Shown: piece after piece, positions 1 to 9,721 of the stretch
How the letters are laid out: every line of letters starts with the position of its first letter
Position numbering within the stretch: the first letter of the stretch is position 1
From: Anoplopoma fimbria
Taxonomy: Eukaryota > Chordata > Actinopteri > Perciformes > Anoplopomatidae
DNA length: 64,000 bases
Reading direction: 5' to 3'
NCBI RefSeq assembly: GCF_027596085.1
Contig: NC_072458.1
Location: forward strand, 23,393,562-23,457,561
Notes under the pieces: model-generated
The model's database searches: none
The model's input: the letters and a program-made list of their open reading frames with translations, nothing else
Told to the model about the DNA's origin: nothing
Position numbers and translations under genes: made by a program

Positions 1-2820
1 ACAACGACAGTAGCCGCAACAACAACACTAGCAGCTGCAACTACAACCGCTGCAGCCGCAACAACCACAGCAGCTGCAACTGCAACACCAGCAGCAGCAA
101 CAACCACAGCTGCAGCAACAACAACACCAGCAGCAGCAACAACCACACCAGCTGCAACCACAGCTGCCCCAACAACAACTACAGTAGCAGCAACAACAAC
201 ACAAGCAGCAACAACAACACCAGCAGCAACAACAACACCAGCAGCAACAACAACCAGCCAACACAACACAGCAGCAACAACAACACACACAGCAACAACA
301 ACCAACAACCACACCATCGGCAACAACAACACCAGCGGCAACAACAACACCAGCAGCAACGACAATCACAACCAACTGCAACAACCACACCAGCTGCAAC
401 AACAACACAGCAGCAACAACAACATCACAACAGCAGCAACAACAACACCAGCTGCAACAACAACAGCAGCTGCAACAACCACACCAGCTGCAACAACCAC
501 ACCAGCAGCAACAACATCACCAGCAGCAACAACAACACCAGCAACAACAACACCAGCTGCAACAACAACACCAGCTGCAACAACAACACAGCAGCAACAA
601 CAACACCAGCAGCAACAACAACCAACACCAGCTGCAACAACCACACCAGCTGCAACAACCAATGTAGCAGCAACAACAACACCAGCAGCAACAACAACAC
701 CAGCATCAACAACAACCAACACCAGCTGCAACAACCACACAGCAAACAACAACACCAGCAGCAACAACAACACCAGCAGCAACAACAACCACACCAGCTG
801 CAACAACAACACCAGCAGCAACAACAACCAGCAGCAACAACAACACCAGCAGCAACAACAACACCAGCAACAACAACCAACAACCAGCTGCAACAACCAC
901 ACAGCTGCAACAACCACACCAGCTGCAACAACAACAAGCAGCAACAACAACACCAGCAGCAACAACAACCCAACAACAACAACAACAACACATCAGCAGC
1001 AACAACACACCAGCAGCAACAACAACACCAGCTGCAACAACAACAACAACCACACCAGCAGCAACAACAACACCAGCAACAACAACACCAGCAACAACCA
1101 CACCAGCTGCAACAACAACACCAGCAGCAACAACAACACCAGCAGCAACAACAACACCAACCACAGCAACAACAACACCAGCAGCAACAACAACACCAGC
1201 AGCAACAACCAAGCAGCAACAACAACCACACCAGCAAACAACAACCACACCAGCTGCAACAACAACCCAAGCAGCAACAACAACACCAGCAGCAACAACA
1301 ACACCAGCAACAACACACCAGCAACAACAACACACCAGCTGCAACAACCACACCAGCAACAACAACACCAGCAACAACCACACCAGCAGCAACAACAACA
1401 ACACCAGCAGCAACAACAACACCAGCAGCAACAACAACACCAGCAGCAACAACAACCACACCAGCAGCAACAACAACACCAGCAACAACAACCACACCAG
1501 CTGCAACAACAACACCAGCTGCAACAACAACAACAACACCAGCAACAACAACACCAGCTGCAACAACAACACCAGCAGCAACAACAACACCAGCAACAAC
1601 AACACACCAGCAGCAACAACAACCACACCAGCTGCAACAACCACATTAGCAGCCACAACAACAACAACAACACCAGCAGCAACAACAACAACAACCCAGC
1701 AGCAACAACAACACCAGCAACAACAACAACAACACACCAGCTGCAACAACCACACCAGCAGCAACAACAACACCAGCAACAACAACAACACCAACAGCAG
1801 CTGCAACAACAACACCAGCTGCAACAACAACACCAGCAGCAACAACAACACCAGCAGCAACAACAACCAGCTGCAACAACCACACCAGCAGCAACAACAA
1901 CACCAGCAACAACAACAACCAGCAGCAACAACAACCCAGCAGCAACAACAACACCAGCAGCAACAACAACCACACCAGCTGCAACAACACACCAGCAGGC
2001 AACAACAACACCAGCAGCAACAACAACACCAGCAGCAACAACAACACCAGCAGCAACAACAACACCAGCAGCAACAACAACACCACAGCTGCACAACAGC
2101 TGCAACAACCACACAGCAGCAACAACAACACCAGCAGCAACAACAACACAGCAACAACAACACCAGCAGCAACAACAACAACAACACCAGCAGCAACAAC
2201 AACACCAGCAGCAACAACAACACCAGCAGCAACAACAACCACACCAGCTGCAACAACACACCAGCAACAACAACAACAACACACAACAACAACACCAGCA
2301 GCAACAACAACACCAGCAGCAACAACAAGCAGCAACAACAGCAACAACAACACCAGCAGCTGCAACAACCACACCAGCTGCAACAACCACACCAGCAGCA
2401 ACAACAACACCAGCAGCAACAACAACCACACCAGCAGCAACAACAACACACAGCAACAACAGCAGCAACAACACACCAGCAGCAACAACACACCAGCAGC
2501 AACAACAACCACACCAGCTAACAACAACACCAGCAGCAAACAACAACCACACAGCTGCAACAACAACACCAGCTGCAACAACAACAACACACCAGCAACA
2601 ACAACCCAGCAGCAACAACACACCAGCTGCAACAACAACACACCAGCTGCAGCAACAACACCAGCAGCAACAACACCCAAGCAGCAACAACAACACCAGC
2701 AGCAACAACAACACACCAGCTGCAACAACAACACCAGCTGCAACAACCACACCAGCTGCAACAACAACACCAGCTGCAACAACCACAGCTGCAGCCGCAA
2801 CAACCACAGTAGCAGCAACA
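1..2820 (+). repeat. ~18-bp coding minisatellite (TTTPAA array) of copy 1a
   Basis: About 155 degenerate units built from CAACAACAACACCAGCAG. Variants replace CAGCAG by CAGCTG and AACAACAAC by AACAACCAC; both are synonymous in the TTTPAA frame (GCA/GCT Ala, ACA/ACC Thr). The array has almost no T on the plus strand, so all three sense frames are essentially stop-free (TTTPAA, QQQHQQ, NNNTSS). Unit length often varies by 1-2 nt, from real slippage or consensus errors. Confidence 0.9.
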
Positions 2821-3069
2821 ACAACCATTGCTGCCCAAACTACGACAGTACCCGCAACAACACCAGCAGCAACAACAACCACAGCAGCTGCAACAACAAC
2901 AATAACAACAACAGTTGCCTCAACAACTACAACAACTACCAAAGCACCTGTCACTAACCCAGCTGCAGCCACAGAAGCAGCAACCACAGTTGCTGCCTCC
3001 TCTGGAGTCATCAACAAAACAAGTGTCCTTTTAGTCGTAGCGATTGTTACAGCAGTTATTGGGAATTAA
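1..3069 (+). CDS. GPI-anchored Thr/Ala/Pro mucin-like protein, copy 1a (3' part of last exon)
   Basis: This is the terminal coding exon of a mucin-like gene whose signal-peptide exon lies left of the window. The plus strand encodes Thr-rich runs (TTTVAATTTLAAA at the start), then a long array with core TTTPAA, then a more complex stalk (VASTTTTTTKAPVTNP, AAATEAATTVAASSG) and the end SSGVINKTSVLLVVAIVTAV-IGN-stop (stop 3067-3069). The last ~20 residues form a GPI-attachment signal: small residues SSG as a candidate omega site, a short polar spacer containing an N-K-T sequon, then a hydrophobic tail with no basic cytoplasmic segment. From family knowledge, such a protein would be secreted, O-glycosylated on Thr and lipid-anchored outside the cell. 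No methionine occurs in the coding frame, so ATG-based gene finders would miss it. The array contains many 1-2 nt register changes, so one continuous frame cannot be traced, although both ends share the same register. No known gene name is assigned. Confidence 0.65.
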   Translation, partial: TTTVAATTTLAAATTTAAAATTTAAATATPAAATTTAAATTTPAAATTTPAATTAAPTTTTVAATTTQAATTTPAATTTPAATTTSQHNTAATTTHTATTTNNHTIGNNNTSGNNNTSSNDNHNQLQQPHQLQQQHSSNNNITTAATTTPAATTTAAATTTPAATTTPAATTSPAATTTPATTTPAATTTPAATTTQQQQQHQQQQQPTPAATTTPAATTNVAATTTPAATTTPASTTTNTSCNNHTANNNTSSNNNTSSNNNHTSCNNNTSSNNNQQQQQHQQQQQHQQQQPTTSCNNHTAATTTPAATTTSSNNNTSSNNNPTTTTTTHQQQQHTSSNNNTSCNNNNNHTSSNNNTSNNNTSNNHTSCNNNTSSNNNTSSNNNTNHSNNNTSSNNNTSSNNQAATTTTPANNNHTSCNNNPSSNNNTSSNNNTSNNTPATTTHQLQQPHQQQQHQQQPHQQQQQQHQQQQQHQQQQQHQQQQQPHQQQQQHQQQQPHQLQQQHQLQQQQQHQQQQHQLQQQHQQQQQHQQQQHTSSNNNHTSCNNHISSHNNNNNTSSNNNNNPAATTTPATTTTTHQLQQPHQQQQQHQQQQQHQQQLQQQHQLQQQHQQQQQHQQQQQPAATTTPAATTTPATTTTSSNNNPAATTTPAATTTTPAATTHQQATTTPAATTTPAATTTPAATTTPAATTTPQLHNSCNNHTAATTTPAATTTQQQQHQQQQQQQHQQQQQHQQQQQHQQQQQPHQLQQHTSNNNNNTQQQHQQQQQHQQQQQAATTATTTPAAATTTPAATTTPAATTTPAATTTTPAATTTHSNNSSNNTPAATTHQQQQQPHQLTTTPAANNNHTAATTTPAATTTTHQQQQPSSNNTPAATTTHQLQQQHQQQQHPSSNNNTSSNNNTPAATTTPAATTTPAATTTPAATTTAAAATTTVAATTTIAAQTTTVPATTPAATTTTAAATTTITTTVASTTTTTTKAPVTNPAAATEAATTVAASSGVINKTSVLLVVAIVTAVIGN

Positions 3070-3425
3070 GAAGTGGACTGGAGCAGGAGATTAAATACTA
3101 GCAACATTTAGACGCTGTATACATCATGTATTATTTATGAAGAGGCTAAAGGATTGAACTTAATTTATTGTCATTATCTAACATATATTATGCATTATCT
3201 ATTATAAATATTTAATTAAAACATCCTTTAACTCTGACTTATGTTCTTTATAAATACAAAAATAATCTCATGATCAAGCTCTGATATTATGCTCTAATGA
3301 AGTACACCGAAGTTACACTGTGCTGACTGCCCTGTGTGTGTATTTGTATATCCATGTTAATATGTCATGTAAAGTATTAAAAGTATTAAATGATGAAATG
3401 CAAAGAACAAGAGTGTATTATTTAT
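3070..3425 (+). other. 3' UTR and downstream of copy 1a
   Basis: The sequence right after the stop codon matches the 3' regions of copies 1b (from 5056) and 1c (from 8727) almost base for base, starting GAAGTGGACTGGAGCAGGAG. There is no AATAAA near the stop; ATTAAA at 3215-3220 is the most likely poly(A) signal, with further TATTAAA motifs near 3375-3390. Confidence 0.55.
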
Positions 3426-3920
3426 GACGTATGATGTGGCATCATACTCATATTTGTTTATTTTGGCAGTGTCCAATTGCTCATGTTGGCTGGGCATCTC
3501 ATAAAGTCAATTTGAATATCATCATTACAGAACAATAGGCAACAAAGCAGTTTATTCACAGATGTCACAGGGCAATTGTGAACTGTGTTTAATCACTTTT
3601 CGTGAACAGTTGGACTTTTGTCGGGCCATGCTAATGAATATATATTTTTTTTTTTTACAGGAACTGTAAATGTTTATTCAGAGCAAGATATTAAATGAGA
3701 CATAGAATTTAAAGTTTATGATTAAATATCACAATTTAAGTTTCGTTTTGGTTGCTTTTTCTGACAGAAACATACGAGGTGTTTAAAGACCATCGCAAAG
3801 ATAAAACGGTTGGTGAAATTTACATTAACATCATAAATATCAACCCCAACAATATAAAATCCAATCTAACAGTTTCCTTCATGCTGTAAAAATAGGGATT
3901 ATGATGAGATATTAAAAAGG
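3426..3920. other. spacer between copies 1a and 1b
   Basis: No gene is seen. The left half (about 3415-3640) is duplicated downstream of copy 1b (about 5515-5720) and copy 1c (about 9120-9340), sharing TATGATGTGGCATC-type and GGGCATCTCA-type stretches. It is therefore part of the ancestral tandem unit rather than unique intergenic DNA. Confidence 0.5.
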
Positions 3921-3924
3921 GTGG

Positions 3925-4120
3925 CCACACCTTAAAAAACATTGACAATTAATTAAGGTCCTCGTTCAGAGGCTGATATCATCTTACCTGCTTTGTGTGG
4001 ATATAAAAGCTTTTACCTGTTCAGTGGAGGACATCAACCAGCAAACAACGGACACTGAACAGGTGGAATCAGAGAGCTTAACTCACTGCAGTAAAGAAAA
4101 ATAAAAGACAGACAAAATCT
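3925..4120 (+). promoter_or_regulatory. core promoter and non-coding exon 1 of copy 1b
   Basis: TATAAAA lies at 4002-4008 and transcription would begin near 4032. The non-coding exon 1 then runs to 4120, ending at a GTAAGT donor (4121). Blocks shared with copy 1c are GGCCACACCTTAAAA, TTACCTGCTTTGTGTGGATA and CATCAACCAGCAAACAAC. Where 1c has TGACGTCA, this copy has TGATATCA. Confidence 0.6.
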
Positions 4121-4696
4121 GTAAGTATTTAAATCGTGAATGTTTGTCCAATTTCAATTAATGCTATTTGTGTTTCCTGCCTTTTATCAATTACAATGTT
4201 GTGACATTATATATTTGTTCTTTATCATTGGTGTTACATTTATCTGTTCTCCTTGTGTAACTAATGCTTTAGTTATTGTGTGCGTACAGCTAAAGAAATG
4301 TGTTGATATTTGACGGTTGTTTTTAACTTAAAGCTTTAATTAATTGACAAAAAACTTTATTCCAGAAACATTATAAATACTTAAAGTAACCCAACGATAA
4401 TCCTAATTTGTAACACCTAACCATTATTTTCCCTCTAAATAAATAGTATTAGTTTGCATCAATAGCTAACAAAGTATCATTGTCTTAAAAATGAGGAATA
4501 AAAGTAATAAAACAAATGTAAACATTATGGTATTCATGATATGACATTTTTGGTAAATTAGCGATCAGTAGGTAATAGTTTAATGACAGATCTTACAAAA
4601 TGTACTAATTGTTAAACACTATTTATTTGTCATTACAGAACAGAATCTTATATTATATAAAATATATTTTTTTATATAACAGAAAAGCCGTTTACC

Positions 4697-5055
4697 ATGA
4701 TGAAGATGAAGATCTGTGTCATCCTACTTCTGTGTGTTGGTAAGTTTAAGTTATTGATTCCAAGATGCTGTAACATTTTTGAGTGATATTTGAGAGTTTT
4801 AGTGATTCATCCATTACATTTCTGAACAGCATCAGGCAATGCACAGAGCCAACCAACTACACAGCAACAACAATGACCACTGCAGCCGCAACAGCCATGG
4901 ATTCCCAAGCAACAACCCCAAATGCAGCAACAGCAACCACAGGTGCCCAAGCAAGAACTCCAACTGCAACCACAGCTGCTGCCTCCTCCGGAGTCATCAA
5001 CAAAACAAGTGTCCTTTTAGTCGTAGCGATTGTTACAGCAGTTATTGGGAATTAA
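4697..5055 (+). CDS. GPI-anchored mucin-like protein, copy 1b (short-array form)
   Basis: Three-exon gene. Exon 2 begins at 4683 after a TATAACAG acceptor and has an ATG at 4697 encoding MMKMKICVILLLCV, a signal-peptide core; its donor GTAAG is at 4740. Exon 3 starts at 4830 (after GAACAG) and would give the cleavage region ASGNA-QSQPTT, resembling VNA-QETT in the second subfamily. In that frame a TGA occurs at 4874-4876. The stalk and tail (TMTTAAATAMDSQATTPN ... ASSGVINKTSVLLVVAIVT, stop 5053-5055) lie in another frame. That frame is reached either through a small indel or by using the second acceptor ending at 4846, which restores frame but deletes the ASGNA cleavage site. The stalk is only ~50 residues with no TTTPAA array, so this copy shows what the gene looks like without expansion. 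It may be functional, alternatively spliced, or decaying. Confidence 0.6.
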
Positions 5056-5326
5056 GAAGTGGACTGGAGCAGGAGATTAAATACTAGCAACATTTAGACG
5101 CTGTATACATCATGTATTATTTATGAAGAGGCTGAAGGATTGAACTTAATTTATTGTCATTATTTAACATGCATTATGTTTTATCTATTATATATATATT
5201 CAATTAAAACATGCTTTAACTTTGACTTATGTTCTTGACAAATACAAAAATAATGTTATGATCACCCTCTGATATTATGCTCTAATGAAGTACACTGAAA
5301 CGTTTATTCTTTTGACAAAAGACGAG

Positions 5327-5331
<5 letters not shown>
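5056..5331 (+). other. 3' UTR of copy 1b
   Basis: Homologous to the sequence after the stop codons of 1a and 1c. ATTAAA at 5203-5208 corresponds to the signal at 3215 in 1a. Confidence 0.5.

Positions 5332-5394
<63 letters not shown>
5332..5394. repeat. (TA)n microsatellite
   Basis: About 31 uninterrupted TA dinucleotides following ACATACA-type sequence. Confidence 0.95.
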
Positions 5395-5395
<1 letters not shown>

Positions 5396-5930
5396 TAACT
5401 CACGTTACTAACTCAGGTTAACATTGACAGAGAACCAAATAACCCACATACTGCATATTTAATACCCATAGTTCAGTTTTTTGTAGGAATTTCTTGAATC
5501 GATACACTGTGCTGCATTTATGATGTATGATGTTGCAGCTTACTTATTTTTGTTTCTTTTGGTAGTGTCCAGTCGCTCATGTTCCCTGGGGATCTCAGCT
5601 AATTTTTACATCATCATTACATAAAAATGTAGAAGTTAATTTACTGATGTCACAGGGCAATAAGAACAGTTTGGCATTTTTTTTATGAACAGCTGGACTT
5701 TGATTTGATAATAACTAAACTTGAATAAACTTTATTTCTTTATTGCTTTAAGTGGAAAACAGTCGATCACATTTAAAAGCAAAGACAAATGCAGATCAAT
5801 GAAGACAATGAGATCATTGTTTTCTGTGATTATCTATATTTTGACTAAGATCCAAATATAGAGTGACAGATAATGACTTGCTGTACCTCCACCCTTTCCT
5901 CTGGTGCCACCAGCAGGTAGAAACCAGAAA
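5395..5930. other. spacer between 1b and 1c, left part
   Basis: No gene is seen. About 5515-5720 matches the post-gene spacers of 1a and 1c. About 5880-5930 contains CTGGTGCCACCAGCAGG, like a common dispersed fish repeat, leading into the LINE fragment. Confidence 0.4.
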
Positions 5931-6131
5931 CTAGAGCCTGTGGCATATAAATTGGACATTTAAGTATTGATGAGGAAGAATTTTGTTGTTTATGTATACT
6001 GTAAACAACAATGGCCCCAGGATAGACCCCTGTGGCAACCCATTTCTGATGGTTATCTGGCTTGACTCAGTAAAATCAGTAACAACAGTCTGAATTCTCT
6101 CTGTAAGAGTGACTATCCCATGGCTTCATTC
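5931..6131 (-). pseudogene. LINE reverse-transcriptase fragment (jockey/CR1/L2-type)
   Basis: On the minus strand about 65 codons read LTERIQTVVTDFTESSQITI, then RNGLPQGSILGPLLFTVYIN, then stop at 5931-5933. The G-x-PQGSxLGPLLF-x-x-YIN block is RT motif 4/B' of non-LTR retrotransposons. The catalytic FADD/YADD box that should follow is missing, so this is a dead internal fragment. Confidence 0.75.
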
Positions 6132-6239
6132 AGACCTATAGACTGTAGTTTGTGGAGTAAAAGGAATCACCTAAAATAGTTAAAGGATAACATTTAGATT
6201 TTGATTCAGTTATTGTGGATTTTTTACTGTTTTTTATTG

Positions 6240-6397
6240 CTTATTTATAATACTTGTTTTGTATTTCATTTTATTTTCATCTTGTTTTTCTTTTACTGTC
6301 TCTTGTGTGCACAATACCCTATGCTGCTGTAATCCTGCAAATTTCCCTGCTGCGGGACTAATAAAGGATTATCTTATCTTATCTTATCTTATCTTAT
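6240..6397 (+). mobile_element. LINE 3' tail with (TTATC)n
   Basis: The end GCTGCGGGACTAATAAAGG followed by ATTATC/TTATC repeats is the short tandem 3' terminus typical of a fish LINE. A second copy in the same orientation is at 53040-53246, sharing TTTTACTGTCTCTTGTGTGC and the AATAAAGGATTATC end. Confidence 0.65.
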
Positions 6398-6904
6398 GAT
6401 AGGCATCGGCTGTTTATCAGGATTGTTACGCTTATTTTCCACTTAAAATACAGATACAAATTCCAAAAATGTTGCTGCCTCAACAAATATAGTATCAGCA
6501 ACAAATATTTTTCAACAAACAAATACATTTCTTGCACACTACGATTTATTTCATTCAGATGTATTCAGACCAAAGACACCAAAGTGAACACCACTTAAAG
6601 AATTCAGCTCATTCTCATGAGAGTTACTACACCTTCTCCTGAAGGTGTGGTAGTACTACACCTTCTCCTGAAGGTGTGGTACTACCACACGCACATACAC
6701 ACAAAAACAAATCAAAACAAGACAAAGATGAACAATGACGAAAAAGTTTATATTTAATCTTGTCAGGAAAGTAAACAAACATTTACATGAACGTCATAGG
6801 TATCCCCACTCGGAAAAAAAGAATTCAACGTCATATCTGAGAAGAATGTCGCTCGACAGGTTTCTTCATGATGTAATATTAGTTATTATGAATAAGATGA
6901 TAAA
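6398..6904. other. spacer upstream of copy 1c
   Basis: No gene is seen. It contains the tandem hairpin described separately. The interval around 6735-6904 shows only weak similarity to the upstream region of 1b until about 6890, where the shared promoter begins. Confidence 0.4.
6625..6682. repeat. tandem pair of 29-bp hairpin units
   Basis: Two successive 29-bp copies beginning TACTACACCTTCTCCTGAAG. Each is nearly self-complementary (ACACCTTC / GAAGGTGT arms around a 4-nt loop). Confidence 0.75.
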
Positions 6905-7114
6905 CGTGTGGCCACACCTTAAAAGAACAGGCACTTAATTAACGTCCTTGTGCAGAGCCTGACGTCATCTTACCTGCTTTGTGTGGATATAAAAGCTGCT
7001 ACCTGTTCAGGGGAAGACATCAACCAGCAAACAACTGACAGTGAACAGGAGCAACCAGAGAGCATCGCAACTTCAGTCACTGCAGTCAAGAAAAGTCAAG
7101 GCCAGAGAAAATCT
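6905..7114 (+). promoter_or_regulatory. core promoter and non-coding exon 1 of copy 1c
   Basis: TATAAAA lies at 6988-6994 and the inferred start is near 7018. The non-coding exon 1 ends at 7114 before a GTAAGT donor (7115). A perfect CRE-type palindrome TGACGTCA is at 6960-6967, about 28 bp upstream of the TATA box. GGCCACACCTTAAAA (from 6910) is shared with 1b. Confidence 0.6.
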
Positions 7115-7701
7115 GTAAGTATTTCAATTGTGAATATTTTCCCAATTTCAATTAATGCTATTTGTGTTTCCTAACCTTTTTTTAAATTACTATGTTATGA
7201 AATTTTATATATGTTCTTTATTATCTATGTTACAGTTATCTGTGCTCCTTGTGTAACTAATGCTTTAGTTATTGTGTGTGTACGGCAAAAAAAAAAAACA
7301 TGTTGATATTTGACGGTTAAAAGTTTAATTTTTTGACAAAGAAATATGTTTTATTCCAGAAAACAGTGTAGATGCTTATGGTTAAGCAATGATAATCCTA
7401 ATTTATGATACCTGATCATTATTTTTCCTCTAAATAAATAGTATTAGTTTGCATCAATATCTAACAAAGTATCATTGTCTTAAAGATGCAGTAAAGGAAG
7501 CAATAAAAGTCATAAAACAATTTAAACATTATGGTATTTATGATATGACATTTTGGTAAATCAATGATTTACAATAATGCCTGTGAATATCAGTAAGTAA
7601 TAATTTAATTACAGATTTTACAAAATGTACAGTTGTTATTGCTTAACTGAATGTAACTAAAAATCTGCTTTTGTGTTTGTATAACAGAAAAGCCGTTTAC
7701 C

Positions 7702-8002
7702 ATGATGATGATGAAGATCTGTGTCATCCTACTTCTGTGTGTTGGTAAGTTTAAGTGATGATTCCCAGTAAAAGATGCTGTAACATTTTTCAAATGTGGA
7801 ATCAAAATCTGAACGTTTTACTGATTTATCCAACCACAGTTGCAGCAGCAACAACCACAGTTGCCCCTTCAACAACTACAGTAGCGGCAACAACAACAAC
7901 ACCAGCAGCCGCAACAACAACACAGCTGTCCCAGCAACAACGACAGTAGCAGCAACAACAACACCAGTCCCAGCAACAACAACAGAGCAACAACCACAGT
8001 AG

Positions 8003-8034
<32 letters not shown>

Positions 8035-8726
8035 CCAGCAGCAACAACAACCCAGCAACAACCAACACCAGCAGCAACAACAACACCAGCAGCAACAACA
8101 ACAGCAGCCAACAACACCAGCAGCAACAACAACACCAGCAACAACAACAGCAACAACAACAACAGCAGCTGCAACAACCACAGCTGCAACCCAGCAACAA
8201 CAACACCAGCTGCAACAACAACAACAACACACAACAGCAGCAACAACAACAACAACCACACAGCAACAACACCAGCAGCAACAACAACATCAAGCAGCAA
8301 CAACAACAACAGCAGCTAACACCAGCTGCAACAACAACCACAGTAGCAGCAACAACAACCACAGCAGGTGCAACTACAACAGCTGCAGCCGCAACAACAA
8401 CACCAGCAGCACAACAACACCAGCACCTGCAACAACAACCACAGCTGTCCCAACAACACCAGCTAACAACAGTAACAACAGCTACAGCAGCAACAACAAC
8501 ACCATTAGCAACAACAACAACAACAACAGCTGCAGCAGGAACAACCACGGCTGCCCCAACACCAACAACAGTTGCCTCAACAACTACAACAACTACCAAA
8601 GCACCTGTCACTAACCCAGCTGCAGCCACAGAAGCAGCAACCACAGTTGCTGCCTCCTCTGGAGTCATCAACAAAACAAGTGTCCTTTTAGTCGTAGCGA
8701 TTGTTACAGCAGTTATTGGGAATTAA
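7702..8726 (+). CDS. GPI-anchored mucin-like protein, copy 1c (interrupted as assembled)
   Basis: Exon 2 starts at 7688 after ATAACAG; ATG at 7702 gives MMMMKICVILLLCV and the donor is at 7745. The native exon-3 acceptor and the SGNAQS cleavage region seen in 1b are deleted here (~40 bp). The first usable acceptor is CCACAG ending at 7839, giving VAAATTTVAPSTTTVAATTT directly after the hydrophobic core. After a register change the signal frame meets a stop at 7947-7949. The tail (TTTTKAPVTNPAA, AATTVAASSGVINKTSVLL ... IGN, stop 8724-8726) is in the same register as the signal exon, so internal shifts cancel overall, but the stop remains. The array between is TTTPAA-like, ~0.7 kb. The product would be a secreted GPI-anchored mucin if intact; this copy may be a pseudogene or carry assembly indels. 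Confidence 0.55.
7842..8560 (+). repeat. TTTPAA-type coding minisatellite of copy 1c
   Basis: About 40 degenerate 18-bp units (CAACAACAACACCAGCAG and variants). They are flanked on the right by the complex stalk GTTGCCTCAACAACTACAAC that is identical to the one at about 2920 in copy 1a. Confidence 0.85.
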
Positions 8727-9721
8727 GAAGTGGACTGGAGCAGGAGATTAAATACTAGCAACATTTAGACGCTGTATACATCATGTATTATTTATGAAGA
8801 GGCTGAAGGATTGAACTTAATTTATTGTCATTATTTAACATATACCTGTAATGTATTATTTATTATATGATCAAGCTCTGATATTATGCACTGATGAAGT
8901 ACACTGAAAAGCCTTTTGTTTATTCTTTTGACAAAAGAGACAAAAGACACACATGAACAGCTCTCAAATGAGATATTAAATAGCCATAGTTCAGTTTTTT
9001 GTATTTGATGCTTTACACTGTAAGGAATACTGTGGTGACTGCTGTCATCTGTATTTGTATATCCATGTTAATATGTCATGTAAAGTATTAAAAGTATTAA
9101 ATGATGAAATACAAAGAACAAGAGTGTATTATTTATGGTGTATGAAGTTGCGTCGTATCTATATTTCTTTCTTTTGGTAGTGTGTGATAAGCCAAGGTTG
9201 GCTGGGCATACATCATGAAGCTAATTTTAATATCATTATTACAGAAAAACGGGCAACAGAGATGTCTTTTTTTGACATCACAGGGCAATTGTGAACAGTT
9301 GGGCAATTTTTCATGAACAGCTGGACTTGGTTTTTGCTCGTGATAATAAATAAACTGAATACACTTCATGTGAAACTTTTCTCAACCTTACAAAGTGCTG
9401 TTAGGAGAAAAGATCAGAGGACACTCTAAAAAACAAAGACAAATGCAAATCCATAAAGGCAATGAGATCATTGTTTTCTTAGATTATATATTTTTTAATG
9501 TAGATGCAAACATAGACTGCCAGATGTTGTATTCTAGTACAATGTATTGTTCTTGTGTCTCGTAAGGAAATGTTGACTTGGCATCTATTGTATGTGATAA
9601 AAATAATCTTCATCATTACAGTTAAATATGCTTCGCATACAATCCTACAATGCACCAGAAAGCATGAATAACAAAATACTATCTGAAAGTAAAAAAAGTG
9701 CAGTACTGCTGAACAACAAAC
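8727..9721. other. 3' UTR of copy 1c and downstream spacer
   Basis: Homologous to the 3' flanks of 1a and 1b up to about 9340, except for a deletion that removes the ATTAAA segment. TATTAAAAGTATTAAATG around 9085-9105 could supply poly(A) signals. From about 9340 to 9721 I see nothing identifiable. Confidence 0.45.

Noticed and set aside
28..3017. Long minus-strand open frames rich in Cys/Trp, Val/Ala/Gly or Leu
   Set aside because: They are antisense shadows of the Thr/Pro/Ala coding array; the real signal (stalk, GPI tail, stop, 3' UTR) is on the plus strand.
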